Notes: generated by a model not told the origin, from the letters alone. Shown: positions 8,635 to 17,053, counted from the first letter of the stretch. The stretch: DNA of 64,000 bases from Aminipila luticellarii (GCF_004103735.1 NZ_CP035281.1:682001-746000); one strand, 5' to 3'. A program made the numbers and translations.

Positions 8635-9741
8635 ATGGGCTTATTTGATTTATTTAAGAAAAAAGACAAAACCGATGTCGCACCGAAAGTCACACCAGTA
8701 AAAACCTCGGTGCCAGAATCTGAAAAGAAGTTTTATCAGCCGGACTCCTACTATACGGATGTTGTTGCTGAAGGAACTGCATTCGAGCGTCGTGTCATCA
8801 CATTCGAGGAACGCAAAAAGACAGCGGTTCCGTCAAAACGAGGATTATATCCTGCTGAAATATTGCTGTTAGAATATTGCTCTAAAGGCACATATCCAGG
8901 CCCCAAAAACGGATATCCGGGTTTTTGGTGGTTTGCTTACGGCATCAGAGATGTTGGAGCCACCCTCAAGAGTTTAGAAGAACGAGGCTACATAGCCTGG
9001 GGATCTGTGCGGGATGCAGTCGGTGGATTCACGGTGGCACAATTAAAAGATTTGCTCACATCCCAAAATATGCCAGCAACTGGAAAGAAAGCTGACCTTG
9101 TAGAGCGTGTTCTTTCTGGAGTTCCAGACGAAGCATTGATTGCTGCCGGTGCACAGAGAAAGTATATTCTGACAGAGACCGGCCGATTGGAACTGGACGA
9201 AAATGCCTATGTGCCTTATATGCATAGCGTGCCGAATAAAACAACCGAAGACACGGGGCTCGGCATGACCTTTAATGTTTGGAGTATTAATAAATTACTT
9301 GGAACAGGTGACAAATCCGCATGGAGAGATGTCGTTGACGAACAAGAGCGTAAAATGAACCAAGAAACTGCCGATCGTAATGCTGCCTTTATGCACGACT
9401 TAAAGAGAATCGCTCCTGATGAATATTGTAAGCTACGAACCCAGAATCAGCAGATTGCTGCTGTACAAAAAGCCAGAGAGCAATATGACATAGACAAGGA
9501 TTTAAGTGGATATATTGATTTTTGGGAAATGGTATGGGCCAATGGGGGCTTAAAGTTCGAAGGCGCCGGATGGCATTTCGAGTTACCCGATTTATATATA
9601 AAAGCCAAGCGTTATGATGATGCACTTGCCTTTGTCAAGCGACTTAAGGTGGAAAAACCGACATATGCATATAAAGCTGATACTTACATTAAAAAAATCG
9701 AGGAAATGAAAGCAAAGCTACAACGTAAAGGGGGTCAATAA
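8635..9741 (+). CDS. SAP-domain protein
   Basis: The 368-residue product starts at an ATG behind CAGGAGATAC. Residues ~130-165 read GGFTVAQLKDLLTSQNMPAT, GKKADLVERVLSG, a clear SAP motif, a helix-extended-helix fold that often binds DNA. The N-terminal part has a lysine-rich start (LFDLFKKKDKTDVAPK) and an uncharacterised module with aromatic residues (NGYPGFWWFAYGIRDVG). The C-terminal third is helical and resembles a tetratricopeptide-like region (DLYIKAKRYDDALAFVKRL). No catalytic motif is visible. A DNA-binding accessory role in the locus is inferred. Confidence 0.65.
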   Translation: MGLFDLFKKKDKTDVAPKVTPVKTSVPESEKKFYQPDSYYTDVVAEGTAFERRVITFEERKKTAVPSKRGLYPAEILLLEYCSKGTYPGPKNGYPGFWWFAYGIRDVGATLKSLEERGYIAWGSVRDAVGGFTVAQLKDLLTSQNMPATGKKADLVERVLSGVPDEALIAAGAQRKYILTETGRLELDENAYVPYMHSVPNKTTEDTGLGMTFNVWSINKLLGTGDKSAWRDVVDEQERKMNQETADRNAAFMHDLKRIAPDEYCKLRTQNQQIAAVQKAREQYDIDKDLSGYIDFWEMVWANGGLKFEGAGWHFELPDLYIKAKRYDDALAFVKRLKVEKPTYAYKADTYIKKIEEMKAKLQRKGGQ

Positions 9742-9744
9742 TTT

Positions 9745-10527
9745 ATGGCTGACAACAAAAAGAAAAGAAAAAGCCTGGTTGATTCCGTCACCTATGCATA
9801 CATACGAAAAGTAAAAAAATGGATGTTTTGCCCAAACTGTCATGATGGTAAAATGACTATTGATAAAAAGTCTACTGTATGGATTTGTAAGGATTGTGGG
9901 TATCAGCTTTCGGCAGACGAATTTGAAGACAACTATGTTTTTTGGTTCTGTGATAATTGTGATGAATATTTGAATAACCAGGAGGGCTTTGACCGCGGTG
10001 CTGACCGCCACGTTTGCAGAAACTGCGGCTATGAGAATGATACCACTTTGAATAATATTAAGGGTATCTGCTCTGACTGCGGAACGGTTATTGCTGACCC
10101 AGAAGACACACTTTGCCCAGACTGCAAACAGAGTCGAGAACAGAAGGCCAAAGAATGGCTTGCGAAAGCAGGAAAGGTTGTAGGCGTTGTTACCGCAGTT
10201 GCCGGAACTGCCGCATATCTGGCATCACAAATCAGCAGCGATGACTCAGCCGAAGATGACACAAGCGGCGTTTCCCCTAAAAAGGACTGGCTGAAATCTG
10301 CAAGCGAGGATGAACTCCGAGCGAGAAAAAAAGAAATCAGTGACAGCACAGATTGGCGTTCTGGATCAATCTTGGACGGAGACTTTGACAAAGAAATCGA
10401 AGCAATGGATGCCATCGATGAGGAAATCAATCAAAGGGCTTGGGATCAGTACAATAGCGAAGACCACTCTAATGAAAGTTATGGAGTTCACCGTGAACAC
10501 GGTTGGTATTTACCAAATGATGACTAA
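9745..10527 (+). CDS. multi-zinc-ribbon protein with hydrophobic segment
   Basis: This 260-residue protein begins three bases after the SAP gene, behind AAGGGGGT. Residues 25-130 hold four Cys-pair knuckle sets: CPNC/CKDC, CDNC/CRNC, CSDC and CPDC, consistent with two or three TFIIB-like zinc ribbons. A hydrophobic alanine-rich helix follows (KVVGVVTAVAGTAAYLAS), then an acidic and charged tail ending near HREHGWYLPNDD. Zinc ribbons of this kind bind nucleic acid or protein partners. No enzymatic domain is visible. It is the last large gene of the left operon. Confidence 0.6.
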   Translation: MADNKKKRKSLVDSVTYAYIRKVKKWMFCPNCHDGKMTIDKKSTVWICKDCGYQLSADEFEDNYVFWFCDNCDEYLNNQEGFDRGADRHVCRNCGYENDTTLNNIKGICSDCGTVIADPEDTLCPDCKQSREQKAKEWLAKAGKVVGVVTAVAGTAAYLASQISSDDSAEDDTSGVSPKKDWLKSASEDELRARKKEISDSTDWRSGSILDGDFDKEIEAMDAIDEEINQRAWDQYNSEDHSNESYGVHREHGWYLPNDD

Positions 10528-10703
10528 AGCGAATGGATGGTAAACCATGCCAACGGAGAGATTGCGATATTCAGCGGAGAAAAAGCGACACAAAAATGAT
10601 AGATTATTTGGAAAAGGGTGCCGTGCCCTTTGTTCCATTGTGGGATAAATATGTGATGTCATCGTAGAATGGTTGCTCCATATATAATGAGGAGGAACTT
10701 TTT

Positions 10704-10955
10704 ATGGACGATAAAACAAAAGCTGATATCGAAGCATGCGTTCCGATGGTCATCGTTCATTGGGACAAAGACGGTAATGTGACCTCGCAGGAGGCATTCA
10801 ATTTGGAAAACATATCACTGACTGAATGGCAGATGCAATCATTGGCTCGGGCGGCATTAGAAGTGTGCGAACGGTTCTATGCTGACCCGGATAATGTCAA
10901 AAAACTTGAAGAGTGGAAAGAAAAAAGAGATGCCGGGGCAAAACGGCAGAAATAA
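10704..10955 (+). CDS. small hypothetical protein
   Basis: ATG at 10704 follows GAGGAGG by about 8 bases, so translation is well supported. The 83-residue product is acidic in the first half (VPMVIVHWDKDGNVTSQEAF) and has a charged C-terminal helix (DNVKKLEEWKEKRDAGAKRQ). No domain recognised. It is separated from the zinc-ribbon gene by 176 bases that hold no convincing ORF and may have its own transcript. Confidence 0.45.
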   Translation: MDDKTKADIEACVPMVIVHWDKDGNVTSQEAFNLENISLTEWQMQSLARAALEVCERFYADPDNVKKLEEWKEKRDAGAKRQK

Positions 10956-10957
10956 CA

Positions 10958-11068
10958 CCTAAGTGACCATTTCTGCGGTTGCATCTCCGTTGCACCTTTT
11001 AACGAAAGGCAAACCTTTTAACGATTTATCCGAGGGGTGTGCATTTCGTATCAGAATAGGTCACTACT
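10958..11068. other. long imperfect dyad, possible structured RNA
   Basis: AAGTGACC..TTCTG at 10961-10975 pairs with CAGAAtAGGTCACT at 11052-11065. Inside are TTGCACC (10990) against GGTGTGCA (11036) and a direct repeat of CCTTTTAACGA (10995 and 11014). Read as RNA this is a ~105-nt closed structure immediately after the last gene of the left operon. It matches no RNA family I can name. Confidence 0.35.
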
Positions 11069-11128
11069 TTCAAAAACAAAAGGTAATATAGATTTATTGG
11101 TCTCAAAGCCAGTAAATCTGCGCCTTTC

Positions 11129-11164
11129 GAGGGCTTTCACTGTAAAAAGTGGAAGCTCTTTTTT
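11129..11164 (+). terminator. rho-independent terminator
   Basis: Stem GGGCTTTCACT / AGTGGAAGCTC with loop GTAAAA, followed by six T. It would end transcripts running out of the left operon. TAGATTTATTG occurs both before (about 11089) and after (about 11166) the hairpin as a direct repeat. Confidence 0.7.
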
Positions 11165-11231
11165 CGTAGATTTATTGAGGTAGAAGCTTCACTCTGACGG
11201 GGCTTGAACCTGCAAGTAAAAGCATTCAGAA

Positions 11232-11368
11232 GTGGCGCCCTTTTTTAGAGCACAGCGAATGAAAAAAGGCGCTACCTAAAATCGAATCAAATAGCAAACC
11301 GGACCTGTCAAAAACGCTGATTTTATGGCTGATTAAAAGTCGATAGAAGTCAGTGCCCTTTTTTGACA
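11232..11368. other. two further intergenic dyads
   Basis: GTGGCGCCC-T6 (11232) faces A6-GGCGCTACC (11262-11276), and TGTCAAAAACGCTGA (11306-11320) faces TCAGTGCCC-T6-GACA (11350-11368). The T and A runs lie inside the stems, so these are not ordinary terminators. No gene is seen between 10956 and 11519. Confidence 0.35.
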
Positions 11369-11454
11369 TAGGAGGATGAAAAAAACCTCATCTGCATCCG
11401 GAAGCAGTATTTGTAGGCATTCGCAAATTTTCGGGTAAGAAATGAGATTTCATA

Positions 11455-11496
11455 TTGACACTTTTCGATTTGGTGCATATAATATATCATATCGAA
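11455..11496 (+). promoter_or_regulatory. arsR promoter and probable ArsR operator
   Basis: TTGACA (11455-11460), a 17-base spacer and TATAAT (11478-11483) form a consensus sigma-A promoter. TTCGAT (11464) and ATCGAA (11491) form an inverted repeat spanning the -10 element, the usual position for an ArsR operator, so the operon is probably autorepressed and released by arsenite. Confidence 0.8.
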
Positions 11497-11519
11497 GTTT
11501 ATAGATGTGAGGTGTTAAT

Positions 11520-11861
11520 ATGGACTATTATTCGGAAAACACGAAAGTGTTTAAGGCGTTGGGCGATCCCAAGAGAGCGATGATCGTAGATATACTCTCT
11601 TGTGGTGAGTTATGTGCCTGCGACATTCTTGAGAAATTTGAAATGTCCCAATCCACGCTGTCCCACCACATGAAAATCCTACGCGAGTGCGGGCTGGTGA
11701 AGGGGCGGGAGGAAGGTAAATGGACATATTACTCGCTGGATGCGGAGGCTATTGAAAAAACGAGCCAGTTTTTGAGCGATATCACATCCGATAAAGAAAA
11801 TTGTATTTGCAAGGGGAGTAAGAATCGCTGTAACAAAGGAGATGTATTATGCGAATTATAA
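11520..11861 (+). CDS. arsR: ArsR-family arsenite-responsive repressor
   Basis: This 113-residue winged-helix repressor has the metal-sensing helix GELCACDILEKFEMSQ, with the ELCxC(D) Cys pair that binds As(III) or Sb(III) in classic ArsR proteins, followed by the recognition helix STLSHHMKILRECGLV. A Cys-containing C-terminal tail (NCICKGSKNRCNKG) may add further ligands. ATG lies behind GTGAGGTGT. It is the first gene of the arsenic operon and its 3' end overlaps the next gene by 13 bases, so both are made from one transcript controlled by the promoter just upstream. Confidence 0.9.
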   Translation: MDYYSENTKVFKALGDPKRAMIVDILSCGELCACDILEKFEMSQSTLSHHMKILRECGLVKGREEGKWTYYSLDAEAIEKTSQFLSDITSDKENCICKGSKNRCNKGDVLCEL

Positions 11862-13498
11862 TCATAGGTGCGGTAGCCGCAGGGACCTCTGCCGCTGCCA
11901 AAGCCAGAAGAAACGATGAAAATGCAGAAATCGTTGTTTATGAAAAGGATAGCTTCATCTCGTATTCCGGTTGCGGTATGCCATACTATATTGGCGGTGA
12001 AGTCGAAAGCGCGGAAGAATTGACTCCGCGCGACCCCGCATTTTTCAAAAGCAAATACGATGTCGACATCAGGACGTTGCACGAGGTTATTTCAATCCAC
12101 CCGGATGCCAAATCGGTTCAAGTTAAGAGTCTGACGACGGGCAAGGTGTTTTCTGATGTTTACGACAAGCTGGTCATTGCAACCGGGGCAACGGCTATTG
12201 TTCCTCCGATAAAAGGCACAAATTCGGAGCGCGTTTTTACGCTGCGAAACATCAACGATATGAACCGGATCAAAGCATACATCAATACGGCTGTTCCCAA
12301 AACAGCTTCCATTATCGGAACAGGGTTCATCGGGTTGGAGGTTTGCGAAAATCTGAAACGCCTCGGCATAGATGTAACACTGATCGAAAAACTGCCGCAG
12401 ATCACGCCGGGGCTGGACATCGACATGTCGGTTTATGTTCAGGAGCATATCGAAAAGAACGGCGTTGCAGTTTATACAGATACTTCCGTGACGGAAATTA
12501 CCGACAACACCGTAATTCTTGCAGATGGTAAAGAAATTCAGGCTGATATGATACTCATGTCAACAGGAGTTCGTCCGAGTACCGGCCTTGCAAAAACAGC
12601 CGGAATTGAACTCGGTATTGCCGGAGCAATTCGCGTGAACGAGAAAATGCAGACCAATGTGCCCGATATTTATGCTTGCGGAGATTGTATCGAGCATTTT
12701 CATGTGGTAACAGGAATGCCTGTATACCGCCCTTTAGGCTCCACCGCCAACAAAACCGGACGGATAGCAGGTGACTGCGTAACAGACGGCAATTTATCTT
12801 TTCGGGGGATTCTCGGCACAGGCATTTTCAAAAGCTTTGACATGACCGTCGCTCAAACCGGGCTATCTGAGCGGGAAGCAAAGGAACTCGGCTATGATGC
12901 TGCTGTTTGTCACAATATAAAACTTAATAAGCCGGAATATATGGGTGGCAAAGAAATGGTCATCAAGGGAATTGCGGATAAATCCGACGGCAGGCTTTTG
13001 GGCGTGCAGATTGTCGGAGAGGCAGGCGTTGACAAAAGGCTTGATGTGTTTGTTACTGCCATCACCTTCAAAGCGAAGGTGGAGGATTTGTTTCACCTTG
13101 ACCTGGCCTATGCCCCGCCATTTTCTACGACAAAAGACCCTGTGATGTATACCGGGATGATTTTGGATAACGCCATTCATAAAGGCAGACCGCTGATGAT
13201 AGCGCAGGAACTTGACGAGCTGATGGGATCCGGCGAGAAATACAACCTGATTGATGCAAGAGTTGTTGCTCAATATGAAAAGAATCATGTTGATACGGCC
13301 CAAAGTATTCCTCATGAGAAACTGCGAAAGGCGGCCGATTCACTTGATAAAGATGTGGTCGCGATCACCTATTGCAATAAAGGGACAACTGGTAATGCGG
13401 CGCAGAACATTCTGATCGGCAAGGGCTTTAAGCGGGTGTTTAACCTTTCCGGCGGACAGAAGCAATATGGCATAACGCATAAGGAGCCAACACTATGA
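11849..13498 (+). CDS. CoA-disulfide reductase-like flavoprotein with C-terminal rhodanese domain
   Basis: The 549-residue protein begins with the FAD-binding motif IIIGAVAAGTSAAAKARR, has the redox Cys in SYSGCGMPYYIGG (C42), a second nucleotide-binding fold around IIGTGFIGLEVCENL, and the FAD motif IYACGDCIEHF. It ends with a rhodanese domain whose loop reads ITYCNKGTTGNAA. This is the CoADR-Rhd architecture, which reduces CoA disulfide, persulfide or polysulfide with NAD(P)H. It lies between arsR and acr3, with overlaps on both sides. A role in supplying reduced thiols or reducing arsenate is inferred, because no arsC is present. Confidence 0.82.
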   Translation: MRIIIIGAVAAGTSAAAKARRNDENAEIVVYEKDSFISYSGCGMPYYIGGEVESAEELTPRDPAFFKSKYDVDIRTLHEVISIHPDAKSVQVKSLTTGKVFSDVYDKLVIATGATAIVPPIKGTNSERVFTLRNINDMNRIKAYINTAVPKTASIIGTGFIGLEVCENLKRLGIDVTLIEKLPQITPGLDIDMSVYVQEHIEKNGVAVYTDTSVTEITDNTVILADGKEIQADMILMSTGVRPSTGLAKTAGIELGIAGAIRVNEKMQTNVPDIYACGDCIEHFHVVTGMPVYRPLGSTANKTGRIAGDCVTDGNLSFRGILGTGIFKSFDMTVAQTGLSEREAKELGYDAAVCHNIKLNKPEYMGGKEMVIKGIADKSDGRLLGVQIVGEAGVDKRLDVFVTAITFKAKVEDLFHLDLAYAPPFSTTKDPVMYTGMILDNAIHKGRPLMIAQELDELMGSGEKYNLIDARVVAQYEKNHVDTAQSIPHEKLRKAADSLDKDVVAITYCNKGTTGNAAQNILIGKGFKRVFNLSGGQKQYGITHKEPTL

Positions 13499-14559
13499 AC
13501 AAAGAAAGATCACAGGGCATTGGATTTTTTGAAAAATATCTTACTGTATGGGTACTGCTGTGCATGGCGGCAGGCATTCTAATTGGTAAGTTTCTACCCG
13601 TCATTCCCGCTTTTTTAGGGCGTTTTGAATATGCGCAAGTATCTATCCCGATTGCCGTTTTAATATGGCTGATGATTTTCCCCATGATGCTCAAGGTGGA
13701 CTTCAAGAGTATTAAAAATGTGGGCAAAAATCCCAAAGGGCTTTTTGTAACTTGGGTGACAAACTGGATGATTAAGCCTTTCACCATGTTCGGGATTGCA
13801 ATCCTGTTCTTCTTTGTGGTATTCAAAGCACTGATTCCGACAGACTTGGCAAAGGACTATTTAGCTGGTGCTATCCTGCTCGGAGCCGCCCCTTGTACAG
13901 CAATGGTGTTTGTATGGAGCCATTTGACAAAGGGAGACCCCGCTTACACGGTGGTGCAGGTTGCGACCAACGACCTTATTATCCTCCCGGCCTTTGCACC
14001 AATCGTGGCTTTTCTGCTTGGCGTAGGCGGCGTTTCCATCCCGTGGGATACGCTGCTCTTATCGGTGGCGTTATTCGTTGTCATCCCCCTGGTGGCGGGT
14101 ATCATTACACGGACACAGCTTATCAAACGAAAAGGTGAGGAATATTTTAACAAGACATTCCTGCCGAAGTTTAATAACACCACCATTGCAGGGCTGCTCT
14201 TGACACTCATTATCATTTTCTCTTTTCAAGGCAATGTTATTTTGCAAAATCCCCTGCACATCATTTTGATTGCTGTCCCGCTAGTTATTCAGACATTTTT
14301 GATTTTCTTTATCGCATATTTGGCAAGCAGGATACTCAAGCTGCCACATAACATCGCCGCCCCTGCCGGAATGATTGGCGCGTCCAACTTCTTTGAGCTT
14401 GCCGTAGCGGTTGCCATTGCCTTGTTCGGCGCACAATCTCCAGTAGCATTGGCAACTATCGTAGGTGTGCTGACCGAAGTCCCTGTTATGCTTTTACTGG
14501 TACGCTTTGCAAACAAAACCCGTCACTGGTTTCCTGAACCTGCAGTTGATAACAAATAA
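13495..14559 (+). CDS. acr3: Acr3-family arsenite efflux permease
   Basis: The 354-residue protein has about ten membrane helices and the Acr3 signature GAAPCTAMVFVWSHLTKGDP, including the conserved Cys needed for arsenite transport, and VQVATNDLIILPAFAP. It exports As(III) across the cytoplasmic membrane, driven by proton motive force or, with ArsA, by ATP. The start overlaps the flavoprotein stop by 4 bases (ATGA), and arsD follows after 22 bases with its own strong ribosome site. Acr3 rather than ArsB is clear from length and motifs. Confidence 0.92.
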   Translation: MNKERSQGIGFFEKYLTVWVLLCMAAGILIGKFLPVIPAFLGRFEYAQVSIPIAVLIWLMIFPMMLKVDFKSIKNVGKNPKGLFVTWVTNWMIKPFTMFGIAILFFFVVFKALIPTDLAKDYLAGAILLGAAPCTAMVFVWSHLTKGDPAYTVVQVATNDLIILPAFAPIVAFLLGVGGVSIPWDTLLLSVALFVVIPLVAGIITRTQLIKRKGEEYFNKTFLPKFNNTTIAGLLLTLIIIFSFQGNVILQNPLHIILIAVPLVIQTFLIFFIAYLASRILKLPHNIAAPAGMIGASNFFELAVAVAIALFGAQSPVALATIVGVLTEVPVMLLLVRFANKTRHWFPEPAVDNK

Positions 14560-14581
14560 TCATATTAAGGAGTTTTCCACC

Positions 14582-14953
14582 ATGAAAAAAATGAAAATCT
14601 TTGAACCCGCTATGTGCTGCCCGACCGGACTTTGCGGCGTGGGCGTCGATCCCGAACTGCTGCGTATGTCCACGGTACTGGAAACGCTGAAAAAGCATGG
14701 CGTTATTGTTGACCGCTTTAACTTGAGCAGCGCGCCGGCGGAATTTATCGCCGACCAGACCATCAATACCTATATTAATGAGAAAGGCACAGAGGGATTG
14801 CCCGCTGTAATGCTCGATGGCAAAATTGTCATCACGGGTCGGTATCCCGCCAATGAAGAATTCGCAAAGCTGCTGGACCTTCCCGAAAGTGTGCTGGGCA
14901 AGCAGAAAAAATCCGGTTCTGGCGGTTGCGGTTGCAAGGGAGGCTGCTGTTAA
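14582..14953 (+). CDS. arsD: ArsD arsenite metallochaperone
   Basis: ATG at 14582 is chosen behind TAAGGAG; the product is 123 residues. It has the ArsD As(III) site: C12, C13 and C18 in PAMCCPTGLCGVGVDPELLR, plus a Cys-rich C-terminal tail (GGCGCKGGCC). ArsD passes arsenite to ArsA and acts as a weak co-repressor. It abuts arsA directly, as in known arsDA pairs. Confidence 0.92.
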   Translation: MKKMKIFEPAMCCPTGLCGVGVDPELLRMSTVLETLKKHGVIVDRFNLSSAPAEFIADQTINTYINEKGTEGLPAVMLDGKIVITGRYPANEEFAKLLDLPESVLGKQKKSGSGGCGCKGGCC

Positions 14954-16690
14954 ATGAATCTGTTCGATCCCAGCAATATCCAGCTGACAAAGTATCTTTT
15001 TTATACCGGCAAAGGCGGCGTTGGTAAGACCAGCGTGGCCTGCGCCACCGCCGTCTCCCTTGCGGACAACGGGAAAAAGGTGCTACTCATCAGCACCGAC
15101 CCTGCTTCCAATTTACAGGATGTCTTTTCGATGGAACTGACCAATAAAGGAGTCCCCATTTCCGATGTGCCGAATTTAGTGGTGGCGAACCTTGACCCCA
15201 TACAAGCGGCGGCTGAGTATCGGGAAAGCGTAATCGTTCCTTATCGCGGCAAGCTGCCCGCATCCGTCATCACGAATATAGAGGAGCAGCTTTCCGGCTC
15301 CTGTACCATAGAAATTGCGGCATTCAACGAATTTTCGGGTTTCATCACGGACGGTAAGATTCAGCAGGAATACGATCATATTATTTTTGATACCGCTCCT
15401 ACCGGACACACCCTACGGATGCTTCAGCTTCCGTCCGCTTGGAGTAATTTCATCAGTGAAAGTACCCACGGCGCATCCTGCCTCGGACAACTCTCCGGCT
15501 TGGAGAGCAAGAAAGCCATTTACAAGCAGGCCGTGGAAACGCTGGCTGACGGAAGTCTTACCACGCTGATCCTTGTCACCCGCCCGGAAACCGCGCCGTT
15601 CAAGGAAGCACAGCGGGCTTCCGGCGAATTGTCCGCGCTGGGCGTCAACAATCAAATGCTGGTTGTCAACGGAATATTGATGGAACATAACGATGCGCTG
15701 TCTTCCAGCCTATACGAAAAACAGCAGTCCGCACTTGCCACAATGCCGGAAAGTCTGAGGACGCTTCCAATCCATAGTATCCCTCTGCGGGCTTACAATG
15801 TCACAGGGCTGGAAAATATCCGCGCCCTGCTCCATACCGATTATGTGACTGCACCCGTGCAAACGCTGAACGCCACGCATATTCCTGCGCTGAACGATGT
15901 GATAAATGAACTGGCGGCAAAGGGCAAGCGCGTCATCTTCACGATGGGCAAAGGCGGTGTAGGCAAGACCACTGTCGCTGCCGCCGTTGCGCTGAGGCTT
16001 GCGAAGCGTGGAAATAAAGTCCACCTCACTACCACCGACCCCGCTGCGCATCTGAAGTTTGTACTGGATGAAACCAGCGGCGTATCCATGAGCCATATCG
16101 ACGAAGCCGGGGAATTGAAAAAGTATCGGTCCGAGGTGCTTTCCAAAGCCCGCGCGTCCGGCATGGGCGATGAGGATATTGCTTATGTTGAGGAAGATCT
16201 TCGCTCCCCTTGCACACAGGAGATCGCCATATTCCGCGCCTTCGCTGAGATCGTGGAAATGGCTGACGATCAGGTGGTGGTTATTGATACCGCACCCACC
16301 GGGCATACCTTGCTTTTGTTGGAATCCACACAAAGCTATAACCATGAAATTCAGCGTACCAAGGGCGAAATCCCCGAATCGGTGGCGCGGCTGTTGCCGA
16401 GGCTGAAATCCGATGAAGCCGAGGTGTTGATTGTGACCCTGCCGGAAGCGACCCCCGTTTATGAGGCGCTCCGCTTGGAGGACGACTTAAAACGGGCGGG
16501 CATCGCCGCCAAATGGTGGGTGGTCAATCAGTCCCTCTACAGCACGAACACCACCAATCCCATGCTGGCGGCAAAAGCAGCAGGTCAGGTTGAGTGGATT
16601 AACCGCATTGATGACCATACAAAAGGCAAATTTGCACTGATTGCGTGGAGTGGCGAGGACATTAAGGGCGACCGCCTGTTAACGCTGTAA
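14954..16690 (+). CDS. arsA: ArsA arsenite-translocating ATPase
   Basis: A 578-residue tandem-domain ATPase. Each half has a deviant Walker A (GKGGVGKTSVACAT near residue 19, GKGGVGKTTVAAAV near residue 333) and a DTAPTGHTL signal-transduction segment. The three As-binding cysteines of the family are present in SGSCTIEIA, HGASCLGQLSG and RSPCTQEIA. It energises export together with a membrane permease; here the partner would be Acr3 rather than ArsB. The gene starts immediately after the arsD stop. Confidence 0.93.
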   Translation: MNLFDPSNIQLTKYLFYTGKGGVGKTSVACATAVSLADNGKKVLLISTDPASNLQDVFSMELTNKGVPISDVPNLVVANLDPIQAAAEYRESVIVPYRGKLPASVITNIEEQLSGSCTIEIAAFNEFSGFITDGKIQQEYDHIIFDTAPTGHTLRMLQLPSAWSNFISESTHGASCLGQLSGLESKKAIYKQAVETLADGSLTTLILVTRPETAPFKEAQRASGELSALGVNNQMLVVNGILMEHNDALSSSLYEKQQSALATMPESLRTLPIHSIPLRAYNVTGLENIRALLHTDYVTAPVQTLNATHIPALNDVINELAAKGKRVIFTMGKGGVGKTTVAAAVALRLAKRGNKVHLTTTDPAAHLKFVLDETSGVSMSHIDEAGELKKYRSEVLSKARASGMGDEDIAYVEEDLRSPCTQEIAIFRAFAEIVEMADDQVVVIDTAPTGHTLLLLESTQSYNHEIQRTKGEIPESVARLLPRLKSDEAEVLIVTLPEATPVYEALRLEDDLKRAGIAAKWWVVNQSLYSTNTTNPMLAAKAAGQVEWINRIDDHTKGKFALIAWSGEDIKGDRLLTL

Positions 16691-16902
16691 AAATCAAAAT
16701 CGCATTGATTTACATGCATAATTCCTATCATGGACAGATTGCGTGGGTTTTGAGGAAGTAACTTGCTATCCTGAAAAATCTTTTTTGCACATACTCTGAG
16801 AAAGTGGCTTAAATGCTGGGCTTTTTAAGATTTACTCACTTAAAAAGCAGAAAAATTCGCCGTAACTCGACAAAAAAACAAGTGAAAAATGAAGATTTGG
16901 CA

Positions 16903-16927
16903 GGTTCGAATCTCACCAGTTCCGCCA
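16903..16927 (+). repeat. tRNA 3'-end-like fragment, probable attachment-site relic
   Basis: GGTTCGAATCTCACC followed by AGTTCCGCCA has a T-loop (TTCGAAT), the 3' half of a T-stem and a terminal CCA. The 5' T-stem half does not pair and no anticodon arm precedes it, so it is not a functional tRNA. Such 3' fragments are what integrases leave when an element inserts into a tRNA gene. A transcription terminator follows directly, as after a genuine tRNA. Confidence 0.5.
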
Positions 16928-16932
16928 AGTTA

Positions 16933-16980
16933 TAAGCTACATTTTTGTTGGTAATAAACCAATGAGAATGTAGCTTTTTT
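16933..16980 (+). terminator. rho-independent terminator
   Basis: AAGCTACATT (16934-16943) pairs with AATGTAGCTT (16967-16976), extended by TTGGT/ACCAA inside, then a run of T. Confidence 0.75.
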
Positions 16981-17053
16981 CATATGTAAAATAGCAATTG
17001 AAGTTTGCAGTACCCAAGCGGGTGCTGCATTTTTGCGTTAAGGAGGTTAGGAA

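Larger units (their letters stand above)
16691..17053. other. gene-free gap containing att-like remnant
   Basis: No ORF with a ribosome site is seen between arsA and the recombinase. The stretch contains the tRNA-like fragment and the terminator listed separately and otherwise looks like relic sequence. Confidence 0.5.

Noticed and set aside
11192-11217. tRNA T-arm-like sequence on the minus strand (GCAGGTTCAAGCCCC)
   Set aside because: T-stem halves do not pair and no CCA follows; too weak for an att site call.
11232-11275. Terminator for the left operon
   Set aside because: The T run is inside the 5' arm and none follows the stem; the real terminator is at 11129-11164.
11376-11438. 20-codon ORF right after AGGAGG
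   Set aside because: ATG touches the ribosome site (no spacing) and the peptide has no distinguishing feature.
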